The notes below the pieces were generated by a model. That model was given only the letters and a program-made list of their open reading frames with translations, searched no databases and was not told the DNA's origin. A program made the position numbers and the translations under genes. DNA of 64,000 nt from Mixophyes australis (lineage: Eukaryota > Chordata > Amphibia > Anura > Limnodynastidae), in NCBI GenBank assembly GCA_036250195.1, contig JAVHZZ010000008.1:6519434-6583433 (forward strand), written 5' to 3'. This document shows positions 24,681 through 36,625 of the stretch, one piece after another (position 1 is the first letter of the stretch; each line of letters opens with the position of its first letter).

Positions 24681-26499
24681 CATGTGTTCACAATCAGGAG
24701 TAACTGTAGAAATGGATTTTATGTACTGAAGACATTAGTAACATCCTGCTAAATGTAGTTCATGGTGAAAAAAAACAAAAGAAACCACTTTTTTATTGTT
24801 TTATCATTAATGCCTATATTATTAACAGGTGACATTAATTTTTTATTTTTTTTTGTGAGCGTTATCTTGTGAATTTATATTCCACATAGGTACTGGACAT
24901 AACCTGCAGTGTATTTGTCTAGTAGGACAGAGCAAACCTACACATGTATTCATAACCACACTTATTTAGAGATCCGCTGCTTGTTGAATTCGGACGTGCG
25001 TATACACGATTTACGTGCGTTTTAAAACAAGTGCACAATGCGCTCAGTATGCATCTCTTAATAAATCAGGCCTGTTGTGTTCATATATGTGCTTCTCTCT
25101 TCCAATGATGATGGTATTATACATAGACAAAGCAGCCTTAACGTAAAGCTACTACTTGACCTGTATATAGGTGGTATAATATGCAGGAAATAGCTGGAGT
25201 GTTTATACTTAATGAAAAATGTTTCACTTCACTGCCACAGGTTGCCAAGTTAGAAGGGAGGAGCTTCTCTAACTGAGCTGATGGAGTGTGAGTGACAGTT
25301 TTGTAGACTTGCTTTGCAGAATGCACTGTGTGGATTGGTGGATTACTGTTGCTCCTCCTCAGTGTCAGTGATAGGCTAGGAGTATGGCACTGTGCAGTGA
25401 TGTCACAGTTCAGGGCCACACTCCCCGACTAAAACAGAGGGGAAGCAGTGACCAGGAGAACTAATGCTGTCCCCCCAAAGTAGGAAGCAGGGGATGCAGC
25501 GCTTATGGATGTGTGGGCATCCGGAGAGGGTCTGACCCTGCTTTGATCAGATATTTGCTTATTTAAATAGGCTGCATTTCCAAGCAGCGTGCCACACTTA
25601 CGTGCGCACACTCCTACTGTAAGTAACTTGTGTTTGTCTGCCCCAGTCCACCTTTCTAGATGCTGAACTGAGAATTAAGATTTGCATGCACAGTAAAACA
25701 AGACATATTAATATCCATAGTATTTGGGCCTCATTGGACAAATTTACATGATATCTAAATTTTGTTGCCAATAGCTTTGACTTTGAGTCATCTTTGAAGA
25801 AAAGATGCCCAAATTGATGACTTAAACAGAACTAAATAGAACTTTTATCCCAAAGGCTACTTCCTACACAATGAACCATGAGATATTCGCTTATCTTTAG
25901 GTAAAGTCTATTTGATAACTCTGGACTTTGACTGTCAATAGGTATCATATATACATTTGATCGCTTTCTTCAACAAATCTCCAGAGTGGCAAATTCCGTT
26001 CATCTTTTTGTCTGACACTAGACATTTTTATTTTTCAGTAATTGTTTTGGCGTTCTTATGAAGGAGCAGCATATTTGCCTCTGTTCAATTAAGGATTTCA
26101 GGGTATTGCCCAGAAATTAACAATGAATATTTAGCGGATACTGAACCAGGCCTATGCCAATCAGACGGAAATAAGTAAGTAAATCAATGTATCAAAGCAG
26201 AAACATTAAAATTGCTCATCTCAATGACAATATCCATCTCTACAGATTGAATCGGATGCAAAGTCATAGAAGTAATAGACGCTGGAATGACCGAGAGTCA
26301 TTATTCTATCAATGGTTCAGCATTTCATTTTACAGTCACAGATGTTGACTAGCTATATTCTGCCCGCTACGCCAAATGTTCCCATTAATATCTCGGCACG
26401 ACTACATTCCAAAAATTCAAATGAGTATGTGAAGTATGTCAGTCATTACGCACTCATTTCAAATTAACAATAACACTCACAGTGGGGTTTATTTAATAT
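24681..26499. other. DAB1 intron 3, no gene seen
   Basis: 24960-25075 is a repeat piece (GCACAATGCGCTCAGTATGC, AATAAATCAGGCCTG) also seen near 39100. 25370-25430 holds GTGATGTCACAGTTCAGGGC, echoing 6855 and 50970. The rest is AT-rich intron. Confidence 0.5.
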
Positions 26500-26610
26500 A
26501 ATGGCTGTATGTGTACAAATGAGTTGTAATCCATATGAACCAATCAGACACTTGCTTTCTAGAAAAATGACAGCTGCAGTCTGATTGGGTACAGCACACT
26601 GGTACACATA
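26500..26610. mobile_element. Degenerate CCAAT palindromic MITE
   Basis: Arms TGTGTACAAATG...GAACCAATCAGACACTTGC and GCAGTCTGATTGGGTACA...TGGTACACA face each other around a short centre. It is an old relative of the CCAAT MITEs. Confidence 0.6.
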
Positions 26611-26611
26611 G

Positions 26612-26740
26612 AACAGTGACGAACAACAGGGGGCCCTAGGGCCACATGGCCCTCCCAGTCTTCACCTACGGCCAGCAGCTCCTTCCTGCTCTATTGTCAG
26701 ATGTGTTTGTTATAGCTTGTAACACTTGTTTAAAATGTCT
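26612..26740 (+). repeat. Dispersed repeat, family F copy 1
   Basis: Contains GGCCACATGGCCCTCCCAG, AGCTCCTTCCTGCTCTATTG and CAGATGTGTTTGTTATAGC. The same strings occur in reverse complement at 28919-29020. Confidence 0.75.
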
Positions 26741-27647
26741 GCTGATATGTTATTATGGATGGGTGTCTTTTTCCATGATTGAATATATTTGAAGGTTTGA
26801 AGGCCGCCCATGCATATTCCAGAGAAAAGGCCACCGAGTCAATTCTTGTGGCTACTGAAATGATTTCTTAATACAAGAGAACATTAGAAATTAAGGTGAA
26901 AAATTAGGTTCCAAATTTGACCACTGTAGATGACTTTATATTATTTAGAATTGCCTGTTATTCATTAGGTTTTTATACTTGAGAGTCGTATACCGTTAAA
27001 CCTTGTTATGTGCTTCATTCATTCTGGTATCTTAAACCACCGTTCATTCATTTTATAACATCCACTAAACGTACACTTGTAGAGTTTTAGCAAATCTGCA
27101 ACAATGTAAAAATGAAAAATTACAATGTTACTCAATCAAAACCATCTTGCTGGTTCCTGCTGTAATGTTAATGTATAAACTCACTGTTTACTGTCGTGTA
27201 ATTGGCAGTTAGACGCCAAGTTACCGAGAGGAAATGTCATTGCTATGCAAAAATGCTAATTATCCTACAGAAGCGTGTCATTATAATTCACGGCTCTCCC
27301 ATGACAAAGCCTCACCGTCCTGTGGCTTAACGTTGTATAACGGAACCAGGGATCGTATATTTGGCTGTTGAATTTCATCTCTTTAAACCTTTCATACCCC
27401 ATAGAGACACTTTGTACCTCACGCCTCAGTGGTGTCACTAAGGCGAATTTACTTTTGCACAAATATGCCTGTACCTTGTACATTAGTAGGTGACTGTACT
27501 CTTTCTGCTTATGGGAAATGGAGTATATATATTCCGATAACACTCATTGCTGGTAGTTCCACTTTACGTCACTTATCACGACGACAGTAAGATTTCTCTA
27601 TTTAAAGCGGCAATACCACGACCCCACGATCTTTGCATCTAATTTAA
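26741..27647. other. DAB1 intron 3, no gene seen
   Basis: AT-rich intron. The stretch near 27590-27640 (AAAGCGGCAATACCACG) is repeat-like and runs into the telomere-like tract. Confidence 0.45.
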
Positions 27648-27692
27648 AGGTTAGGGTTAGGATTAGAGTTAGGGTTAGTGGTAGGGTTAGGT
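27648..27692 (+). repeat. Interstitial telomere-like repeat
   Basis: A short degenerate TTAGGG array: GGTTAGGGTTAGGATTAGAG continues through TTAGGGTTAGTGG and TAGGGTTAGG. About seven units, four of them exact or nearly so. Vertebrate telomeres use the same hexamer. Confidence 0.85.
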
Positions 27693-28918
27693 TTATAGTA
27701 ATGGTTAAAATTACAATTAATAAAAAGACTTCTATATTATAAACGCGCAGTGTCCTGGCATCGCCAATATAACAGACCACCGTATACCCCCCACGTCCAC
27801 CACAGGCCACTTCTAAATTTCCACTTCGACCGGTGTATAGAAATACATGAACTGGCTTGTGCATATAATAAGCTAGGAAACAATAATACAACCTTTATAA
27901 AGTATCGGTCACCGGGTAAAGATGGAGTGAAAGTCTCAGACTTCTAAGTTGAAGAACAGGAAACGTTCCAAATGGGGAAAGGGGTACAGTGCTCAAATTG
28001 TATAGATTCAACAAAGCGTAATTTGTGCTGTGGGTCAACAATTTTGTAACTCTGTAGAACATTATATATGCATGAATAAGATGGTTATTAAGTTTTAATG
28101 GTGACCGGATTTCCCCTTTAAATTTAAAGCTCCCTAGCAGATATAATTTATTAAATCACCTAAGACAGCTAGGTACATCTTAATATATAATTACATTACT
28201 TTACCTGATGAATCTGACAACAGTAAGTACACTTTACGCTCAATTTCCTTACATTTCCTATACGTTTTTATGGCATTTCAAACACCTCTTTCCCCGATAT
28301 GTGAGTCCTGTCGACCTCCTCATTTCCTTTTACCATTATAATTAACTTTTCTAGTAAATGTGGACTGCTTCATACTTGGTGTGACATTTTCACAGAACAT
28401 CAGGTGAGATAATGTGAATATAGATATGGAATATGTATAAATTGCATTAGCTATGCATTATCTATTAAGTATTCCGCTATTTAACAATTTAATTCTCTCC
28501 TCAGATGAATAAGTCTGACTGTACATCCTGTGAAGCAGAAAATGCATGCAAATAGCATCCGTGCAAATTATCATACAGCCATGAACAGGAAGGTACAGAA
28601 ATGTTTACACTGTATCACATTCCATTTCATAAATATTTTGCAAAGCAAAATGAAAAAAAATCTAATTTATACTTATTATCATGAAACATAAAAGGTAAAT
28701 AAACATCAATCCAATGTGAAAATGTGTCAGATATTTAAAAGTTCTTTTTACATGGTAGAACTGAGGGAATCTAGAACCAAGATTCACTGTACAACAGTGA
28801 TGGGCCCCTGATACACTGCAGGGGCCACACATTACCATTATTCTCAGTAATAAGACAAAATAATACATTTAATCAGAGAAAGAGACACCGATCTGTAATA
28901 ACATATCAGCATCTCACA
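27693..28918. other. DAB1 intron 3, no gene seen
   Basis: AT-rich. 28530-28575 contains ATGCAAAT (POU octamer) close to GTGCAAATTATCAT, a possible regulatory stretch, unproven. Confidence 0.4.
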
Positions 28919-29020
28919 CAAGTGTTACAAGCTGTAACTAACACATCTGACAATAAGGCAGGAAGGAGCTGGGGCCGCAGGTGAAGGCTCGGAGGGCCAC
29001 CTGCTGCCCATCACTGCTGC
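28919..29020 (-). repeat. Dispersed repeat, family F copy 2
   Basis: Reverse-complement relative of 26612-26740: AACACATCTGACAATAAGGC, AGGAAGGAGCTGGGGCC and GAGGGCCACCTGCTGCCC. Confidence 0.75.
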
Positions 29021-29228
29021 AGACGGTATACTTAAGGATGTTTTTACAAACTTGGGAGAAGATGTGTCTGTATTTTGTAATTTACAAAGTAGAAGTAAAC
29101 ATTTGAAATTCGTGAGTCTTCCGGACATTCCAATAAAAGAAGTAAGTACACCTCATGTCATTATTATAATCTTTATGTCATTACTAGAGGGACAACACTT
29201 ATAGTACACACTTGTGGCACTACAAGTA

Positions 29229-29235
29229 TATATCA

Positions 29236-29286
<51 letters not shown>

Positions 29287-29490
29287 GTATGTCATATCTA
29301 TCTATCTCATATCTTTCTATCTATCTATCTGTCATATCTATCTATCTATGTATGTCATATCTATCTATCTCATATCTTTCTATCTATCTATGTCATATCT
29401 ATCTATCTCATATCTTTCTATCTATCTATGTCATATCTATCTATCTCATATCTTTCTATCTATCTATCTGTCATATCTATCTATCTGTCA

Positions 29491-29545
<55 letters not shown>

Positions 29546-29788
29546 TTATCTATGTCATATCTATCTATCTATCTCATATCTTTCTATCTATCTATCTATG
29601 TCATATCTATCTATCTTTCTATCTCATATCTATCTATGTCATATCTATTTATTTATCTATCTATCTATCTATGTCATATCTATCTATCTTTCTATCTCAT
29701 ATCTATCTATGTCATATCTATTTATTTATCTATCTATCTATGTCATATCTATCTATCTATCCATCCATTTATCTTTCTATCTATGTCA

Positions 29789-29845
<57 letters not shown>

Positions 29846-29862
29846 ATCTCATATCTATCTCA

Positions 29863-29917
<55 letters not shown>

Positions 29918-30028
29918 GTCATATCTATTTATCTATCTATCTGTCATATCTATTTATCTGTCATATCTATGTCATAACTATCTAAATATTTCATATCTAT
30001 CTATCTATATATCTATCTATCTATATGA

Positions 30029-30069
<41 letters not shown>

Positions 30070-30073
30070 GTCA

Positions 30074-30105
<32 letters not shown>

Positions 30106-30199
30106 CATCCATCTATCTTTCTATCTATGTCATATCTATCTATCTATCTTTCTATCTCATATCTATCTATCTGTCATATCTATTTATCTTTCATATCCT

Positions 30200-30230
<31 letters not shown>

Positions 30231-30364
30231 CATATCTATCTATATATATGATATCTATCTATCTATCTATATGATATCTATCTATCTATCTATCTATCTA
30301 TCTGTCATATCTATGTCATATCTATCTATCTATCTATCTATCTGTCATATCTATTTATCCTTCA

Positions 30365-30401
<37 letters not shown>

Positions 30402-30713
30402 CATATCTATCTATCTATATGATATCTATCTATCTATCTATCTCATATATATCTATTTATCTATCTATCTAACTATCTATCTATCTCATATCTTTCTATC
30501 TATATGATATCTATCTATCTATATGATTTCTATCTATCTATCTATCTGTCATATCTATTTATCTTTCATATCTATCTATCTATCTATCTCATATCTATCT
30601 ATCTATATTATATCTATCTATCTATCTATATCAATCTATCTATCTATGTCATATCTATCTATCTGTCATATCTATGTCATATCTATCTATCTGTCATATC
30701 TATTTATCTTTCA

Positions 30714-30754
<41 letters not shown>

Positions 30755-31072
30755 CATATCTATCTATCTATATGATATCTATCTATCTATCTATCTATCT
30801 CATATATATCTATTTATCTATCTATCTAACTATCTATCTATCTCATATCTTTCTATCTATATGATATCTATCTATCTATATGATTTCTATCTATCTATCT
30901 ATCTGTCATATCTATTTATCTTTCATATCTATCTATCTATCTATCTCATATCTATCTATCTATATTATATCTATCTATCTATCTATATCAATCTATCTAT
31001 CTATGTCATATCTATCTATCTATCTATATCTATCTATCTTTCTATGTCATATATATATATCTTTCTATGTCA

Positions 31073-31127
<55 letters not shown>
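29229..31127. repeat. Large GATA-type tetranucleotide satellite (about 1.9 kb)
   Basis: Nearly all of these 1.9 kb are (ATCT)n on the plus strand, that is (GATA)n on the DAB1 strand, broken at intervals by GTCATATC, CTCATATC, TTTATC and TATATGATATC variants. On the minus strand the GTC interruptions read GACA, so the array mixes GATA and GACA as in Bkm-type satellites. All six frames stay open for long stretches (up to 345 codons of ISIYLSIYLS), which is a property of the repeat and not coding. It lies in intron 3 of DAB1. Confidence 0.97.
30330..31020. repeat. 357-bp higher-order duplication inside the GATA satellite
   Basis: The irregular run with ATATGATTTC, a TCTAACTATC variant, TATATTATATC and TATATCAATC occurs twice, almost unchanged. 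ATATGATTTC is at 30521 and 30878, an offset of 357 bp. This marks a recent segmental tandem duplication within the satellite. Confidence 0.85.
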
Positions 31128-33381
31128 AATAACATATTATATATAACCCCTTTACATGACCCAGCACTTAGTCAAGCATCACATCTCACTTGTCTTTTTG
31201 TGAAAATATTCTTACTCCTTCATGTTAATCTTTCCCAAACGTGATACAAAGTGTCATCTTTCCCTTGGTGTTGATCCTTTCCTAGCCCCCAGCTGCATCT
31301 CTCGCTCAGAGGAAAGCTGGCACAGTCCTTGGTATCGGGCATCTGTAACCACCGGGGGCTGCGTCCTTCTGCAGCGCAGCTTACAGTGACCTAATTCACA
31401 AGTTTCAGACTAGATAGCGGAGTTGGTGTCTCAGTTTATATTTGGAGAAGGGAGATCTTAATATCGTGTGCAGATCAGACATTCACTGCAACGTTGTTTC
31501 TTTTACTAGGAAGCTCTTTTCACCGAGAGTATAATATTATATTAGGAACTTTTCTCTACTTTCCTGAATCACATTTTAAATTAAGCCCCGGAGCTTGTTC
31601 TCACCTGAATGCCCAGAGGTATTATTATGTACCACAAGGACGAGACCCATTTGTACGTATTTGTGATGCATCCAGATCACCTGGAATAACTGTTATATTG
31701 TTTTCTGGATAAATAGGAATTACTGTTGGTAACTTAATATATCCCAAACTTTAATTAGCTGGGGGATGTTTTCATAATAAACAGATAACAAATACATTCA
31801 TAACAAAAATAGTATAGTTAAATATGGAAGAAGAGGGGATTTTTATTTCCATCTTTAATTAATTTCTTAAATTAAATTTATCCTGTGGGAATACTGAGTG
31901 ACAAGTGGTCTCTAGTGTAAATTAGATCTATTAGTAACAGATAATGGAGCCTTTATTACATACAGTGGACCTGATTGAAACCCAAATGCAAATTGGGGTT
32001 AAAATAAAAAAAGAGTGCAGAGTGCAATTCCGCCCTTATACAAATCGAGATGCGTTTCGATTTGAATGTGGGTGTAAGTCCTCTCTGCCGAAACGTCACT
32101 TGCCGTATGTTAGCAGACACATGTGCAATGCACATGTTCCGTGTTACCTAGTGGCACGCATATGTGTAGTTTTCAGTACAAAGACGTGATCTTGAATGGC
32201 CGTTTATAAGCACCCAATGTTAAAAATGCTGTACTATTTTTAGGTTAAAGTGTACTTTTTCAACTATTCACTTGAATGCAGAATATCAGTTCACTAGGAA
32301 CCAGCGACATGAACAAGACACAAGACATGAGGAAATTCAACCCACAAAATGGCTGCCCCCACTGTGTGGAGACGACAGGTATCGTTTAACTAGTGAGGGG
32401 CGGCTGAGAGAGTTCTGTTCACACAGTTTGCTGGACACTAACATGGAGGAAGTTTAGTCACATGGATGTAGCTGACCAAACGAGAGCCACACTCTGATTG
32501 GTTAAACCACTCCTTCAAGTAGTGAAACTCCGCCCCCCCCAAATCATTAAGTTCCAGCCTCTTTTCCTACAGACATCAAATATATGTTTTTTTTAATACA
32601 CTCATTGGGGTGTCACCAAAAAATTGAGGACATCACACTGTTAATATCTATTTAAACTAGGTTATAGAAAGTATTGATAGTTTGAAAGGAGAATATGTTC
32701 TTGAGGACGCTGTATTCCACGGCCGATCAATAGTCTGCAGGAAAAGTAATGAAACTGGTGTTCAATGTTTAAAACATTTCAGGACAAACAAGCAGAGTGT
32801 TATGGAAGCAATTTCTAAAGCCGATTAATTTGTGTAATTATCACCTCGCAGTCAGAGCCCCTTCACAGCTAGGAACATACCTAATAATGAGACAATTACA
32901 AGCATGATGTTATTTCTAAAGGACTAAATAGTCTATAGAAAGTTCACCTATTACGAGTAGCTAAAAAATATTAAAAGTGTAATATTAATTAGTCTTTTAT
33001 TCCATTTAGGGCTAAGTAAAATATCTTACACTGATACTATGTGAATTAGAAGCAGCTGGGAAATATAATACATATCAAAAATATAAGTTATTATTTACCA
33101 CATGGCTGTTTAACTATCGTCCCAAGAGCCAAATGCATTTCCTACTAATAATTTCCACTTATAGCATGGCAGTAATAGTATTATAGGTTAATTCTGTTAA
33201 TAGGTATATGTGACTAGGGTCAGAGTCCCTGTTGTATTCCTTCTTCATAATCTACTTGTCGTTTGCCTCCAGATTGATGTCAGTTGAGCCAAAACAATTT
33301 ACTGTCAGATTCAACAGAATGTTCATAGCAGTAGATGAGTGTGAGCTGATCTTGTGGAGGCAGCGACCTGTCCATTGTTGA
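31128..33381. other. DAB1 intron 3, no gene seen
   Basis: Mainly unique AT-rich intron. 32860-32960 contains TAATTTGTGTAATTATCAC and AATAATGAGACAATTACAAG, homeodomain-type TAAT clusters of possible regulatory interest. 32480-32510 has an isolated TCTGATTGGTT. Confidence 0.45.
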
Positions 33382-34178
33382 GACTGAGAGTTATATAGTG
33401 GAAGGAGCAGGGTCCCCAGCAGCACAGAGTATATCAGGAGATGAGTGATGTGTTAGTGAGGACAGGGCTTCATGTGACAAGGGGCAGTGACATGATGTGA
33501 GGAGGGGAATGGAGGCAGCAGGAAGCCACAGACTGAGCGTTATATAGTGGAAGGAGCAGGGTCCCCAGCAGCACAGAGTATATCAGGAGATGAGGGATGT
33601 GTTAGTGAGGACAGGGCTGCATGTGACAGGGGCAGTGACATGATGTGAGGAGGGGAATGGAGGCAGCAGGAAGTCACAGACTGAGAGTTATATAGTGGAA
33701 GGAGCAGGGTCCTCCAGCAGCACAGAGTATATCAGGAGATGAGTGATGTGTTAGTGAGGACAGGGCTTCATGTGACAAGGGGCAGTGACATGATGTGAGG
33801 AGGGGAATGGAGGCAGCAGGAAGCCACAGACTGAGAGTTATATAGTGGAAGGAGCAGGGTCCCCAGCAGCACATAGTATATCAGGAGATGAGTGATGTGT
33901 TAGTGAGGACAGGGCTTCATGTGACAAGGGGCAGTGACATGATGTGAGGAGGGGAATGGAGGCAGCAGGAAGCCACAGACTGAGAGTTATATAGTGGAAG
34001 GAGCAGGGTCCCCAGCAGCACAGAGTATATGAGGAGATGAGTGATGTGTTAGTGAGGACAGGGCTGCATGTGACAGGGGCAGTGACATGATGTTGGGAGG
34101 GGAATGGAGATAGCAGGAAGCCACAGACTGATAGTTATATAGTGGAAGGAGCAGGGTCCCCCAGAAGCACAGAGTAGT
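33382..34178. repeat. Tandem satellite, about 149-bp unit, array 2
   Basis: The string AGTGACATGATGT recurs at 33486, 33634, 33784, 33933 and 34081, with periods of 148, 150, 149 and 148 bp, about 5.3 units. The unit is the same as in array 1 at 4404, and in the same orientation. Several units here share a diagnostic GACAAGGGGCAGTG variant with an extra A, absent from array 1, so amplification happened locally. Confidence 0.95.
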
Positions 34179-34481
34179 GGTCCTGTCACACTGATGCTGG
34201 AAGATTATAATGCCTCTATACGGAACAAAAATCATATAGCTGGTTGGTACTAACCTTTAATAAACACATTATCAAACTTGTCCTTGAGTCTCATGACCAG
34301 CGCCCAAAAACAGGTACACAAGAATATATATCAAGGTTAAACGATCAATCCATGGATGTTGATACCAAAAAAATAAGGATATTCATCCTTACATTCAACC
34401 AAAAAATCAGCACTTGTTCTCATCCAGCAATGTATTGAAATGTAGATCAGGTTAGCAATGACTGTACTGTACATGAAAGAC

Positions 34482-34592
34482 ATCAGGGTAGCACAGTGGT
34501 TAGCATTGCTGCATCACTGCACTCACTGGGGACTGATGTGACATTCTCTGTAAAGTGCTGTATAATGTGTTGGCGCTTTGATATACTATATT
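34482..34592 (+). mobile_element. SINE, internally deleted copy
   Basis: Head AGCACAGTGGTTAGCATTGC joins directly to tail GGGGACTGATGTGACATTC and TGTAAAGTGCTGTATAATG; the middle is missing. Confidence 0.75.
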
Positions 34593-36055
34593 GTGCTTGT
34601 GATACCAGCTTCGTCCTTTAAGTGTCACTGTATACAGGTATAAAAGTTTCTGCCTAACTTACATCTGATAACATCATTCTAACATTGTTTTATACTGATA
34701 AAAAAAAATATTTGTAATCTTCTTTGTATTTCCAGTAATAAATTATATGATAAGAACACTTATAGAATGTAAAAAGGGAGACAAATTATCTGTTTATGTG
34801 GCAGTGGTGAATTATTACTTTTACGTCTCATCTTACCACCTTCTGTTCACTTTGCAAAACAAGACCCAACATTCACTTTAAGGTGGAGATTTACTAAACA
34901 TCCTATTTGGTGACAGTTTAAAATCACTGCAGATCGCCATCAAAACCACCCGAAAAAATACAGGGTTTTTATACCGACTTCTGATAGGTCAACAGCACCC
35001 TCCATATTCCACCATCAGCCATCCCCTTCAACCGTTTCATCTACCACATCAGCCATTTCATCAGTCCCCTTCAGCCATCCCCCTCAGCCATTCAATCAGC
35101 TCTCTATAGCATTATCACCTGCCCCCTCTTTAGTCATTTTCACCTGCCCTCTTAGCATTATCAAATACCCTCTTAGTATTTTCACCTGCCCCCATTAACA
35201 TTATCACCTGCACCCTTTAAAATTTCCACCTGTCTCCTTTAACATTATCAATCACTACCCACATGAATAAGGGGCCCCTTATTGATGTTTCCTGCTATGC
35301 TTTGAAAAAGTTCACGTTTGAACAAAACGCGTCAGCAATTTCCTTATGGAGTCCTTAGGGACTTAATTTATTAATTTCAATATCCAAATTCCTGGAGTGT
35401 GATCCCTTAATAGAAGCCTGAAGATCAGAGATTAACTACTTTGTGGGTGGTCTCAGGTATGTATGTTTCATGTCCCAAGTCTGCTGGATCAGGTGATCTT
35501 ACCCTGATTGGAGATCTCAGGAACTGTATAAGAACGTTTGGATCTTTGCTGAATTGAGATTATAACAAATGTGGAGACTGAACGTCTGTATCACCAACAA
35601 GTGACCGGAGTACGTTTTATGGTTTAACCCTGTTGGGTCAGGTGATCTGTTACACTTATATTGCAGTTTCCAGATATTTGGGTAAGAACTTTCGGACATA
35701 TATTTACTGAACTAAGAGACTCTCATACACGTGGACACTACTTGTTTACAGCTATTATCAATATTCTCTGATCAGAGACTTATGCTCAGTAGCGCCCGAT
35801 ACCGGCTGTATTAATTGGTAGATGTGGACTTCTGAGCACAAGGACTTCTGCGTTTGTAGAGGTTAAACCTTTTACATATATTTTATGCCGATTGAACATG
35901 TGGTGATTTTATATATTCATTCATATATTCTGTAGAATTTATGTGTTGCATGTATGTAGTTTGTGTATGTTTTATATTGAGTTTATTGAGATTACATTTT
36001 ATTCTTTTAAGTACTATATGTATGCTTGCAGTTCTTTCTTCTGCCATTTGTGACC

Positions 36056-36087
<32 letters not shown>

Positions 36088-36499
36088 GAGTTGCAGAGAG
36101 CTGTATTTCCTTTTTCTTTTTTGTGATTTATTTCTTCTAGAGATGTCCAGGCAATCCCTGAATGCAGCAGCCTGAGCCTATTGGTTAATATAAGTTATAT
36201 ATATCTTTTATTATATCATATTTTTGTAATTTTATATTTTTATCTGTTCTTTTTGTATAATTTATATTCCATTCTGCGCCTGAAGTGTTTCCTTTTTTGA
36301 GGAAATTTTGATATTGAAACACAAATAACAGCAAAATGAGGGAATAAAAACCCAATGTGAGATATGAGTGAGCTACAGGTGGAGCAGTCTCTGTTCCAAC
36401 ATTGAACTCACATCACCAATTACTTCGAGAGGTGAAATGGGTTCTAATCCCGGAACAGACATTGATCTCTAATATTGATGGATGGGATGAATTATACCA
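34593..36499. other. DAB1 intron 3 with repeat-like region
   Basis: 34980-35270 has short CT-rich repeated phrases (CACCTGCCCCC..., AGCATTATCAC...). 35270-36350 reads like the end of an unidentified dispersed repeat (AACAAAACGCGTCAGC, GGTCAGGTGATCT twice). A (TTA)n tract lies at 36059-36087. No coding similarity. Confidence 0.45.
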
Positions 36500-36625
36500 G
36501 ACCTGTGGCTCTCCAGGTGTTGTGAAACTACAAGTCCCAGCATGCTTTGCCAGTAGATAACCAGTCAATAGCTGGCAGGGTATGCTGGGACTTGTAGTTT
36601 CACAACACCTGGAGAGTCCGAGGAT
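36500..36625. mobile_element. Palindromic element with two inverted ZNF143-type motifs
   Basis: Arms 36503-36552 and 36572-36623 are complements with few differences. Each contains ACTACAAGTCCCAGCATGC or a close variant (36527-36545; complement 36580-36598), which matches the ZNF143/Staf recognition sequence. Partial relatives lie near 38175 and 52150. Confidence 0.85.

Noticed and set aside
29212..31244. Long open frames of up to 345 codons (Ile-Tyr-Leu-Ser repeats).
   Set aside because: They are the translation of the (ATCT)n satellite, open in several frames at once, with no start context or domain.
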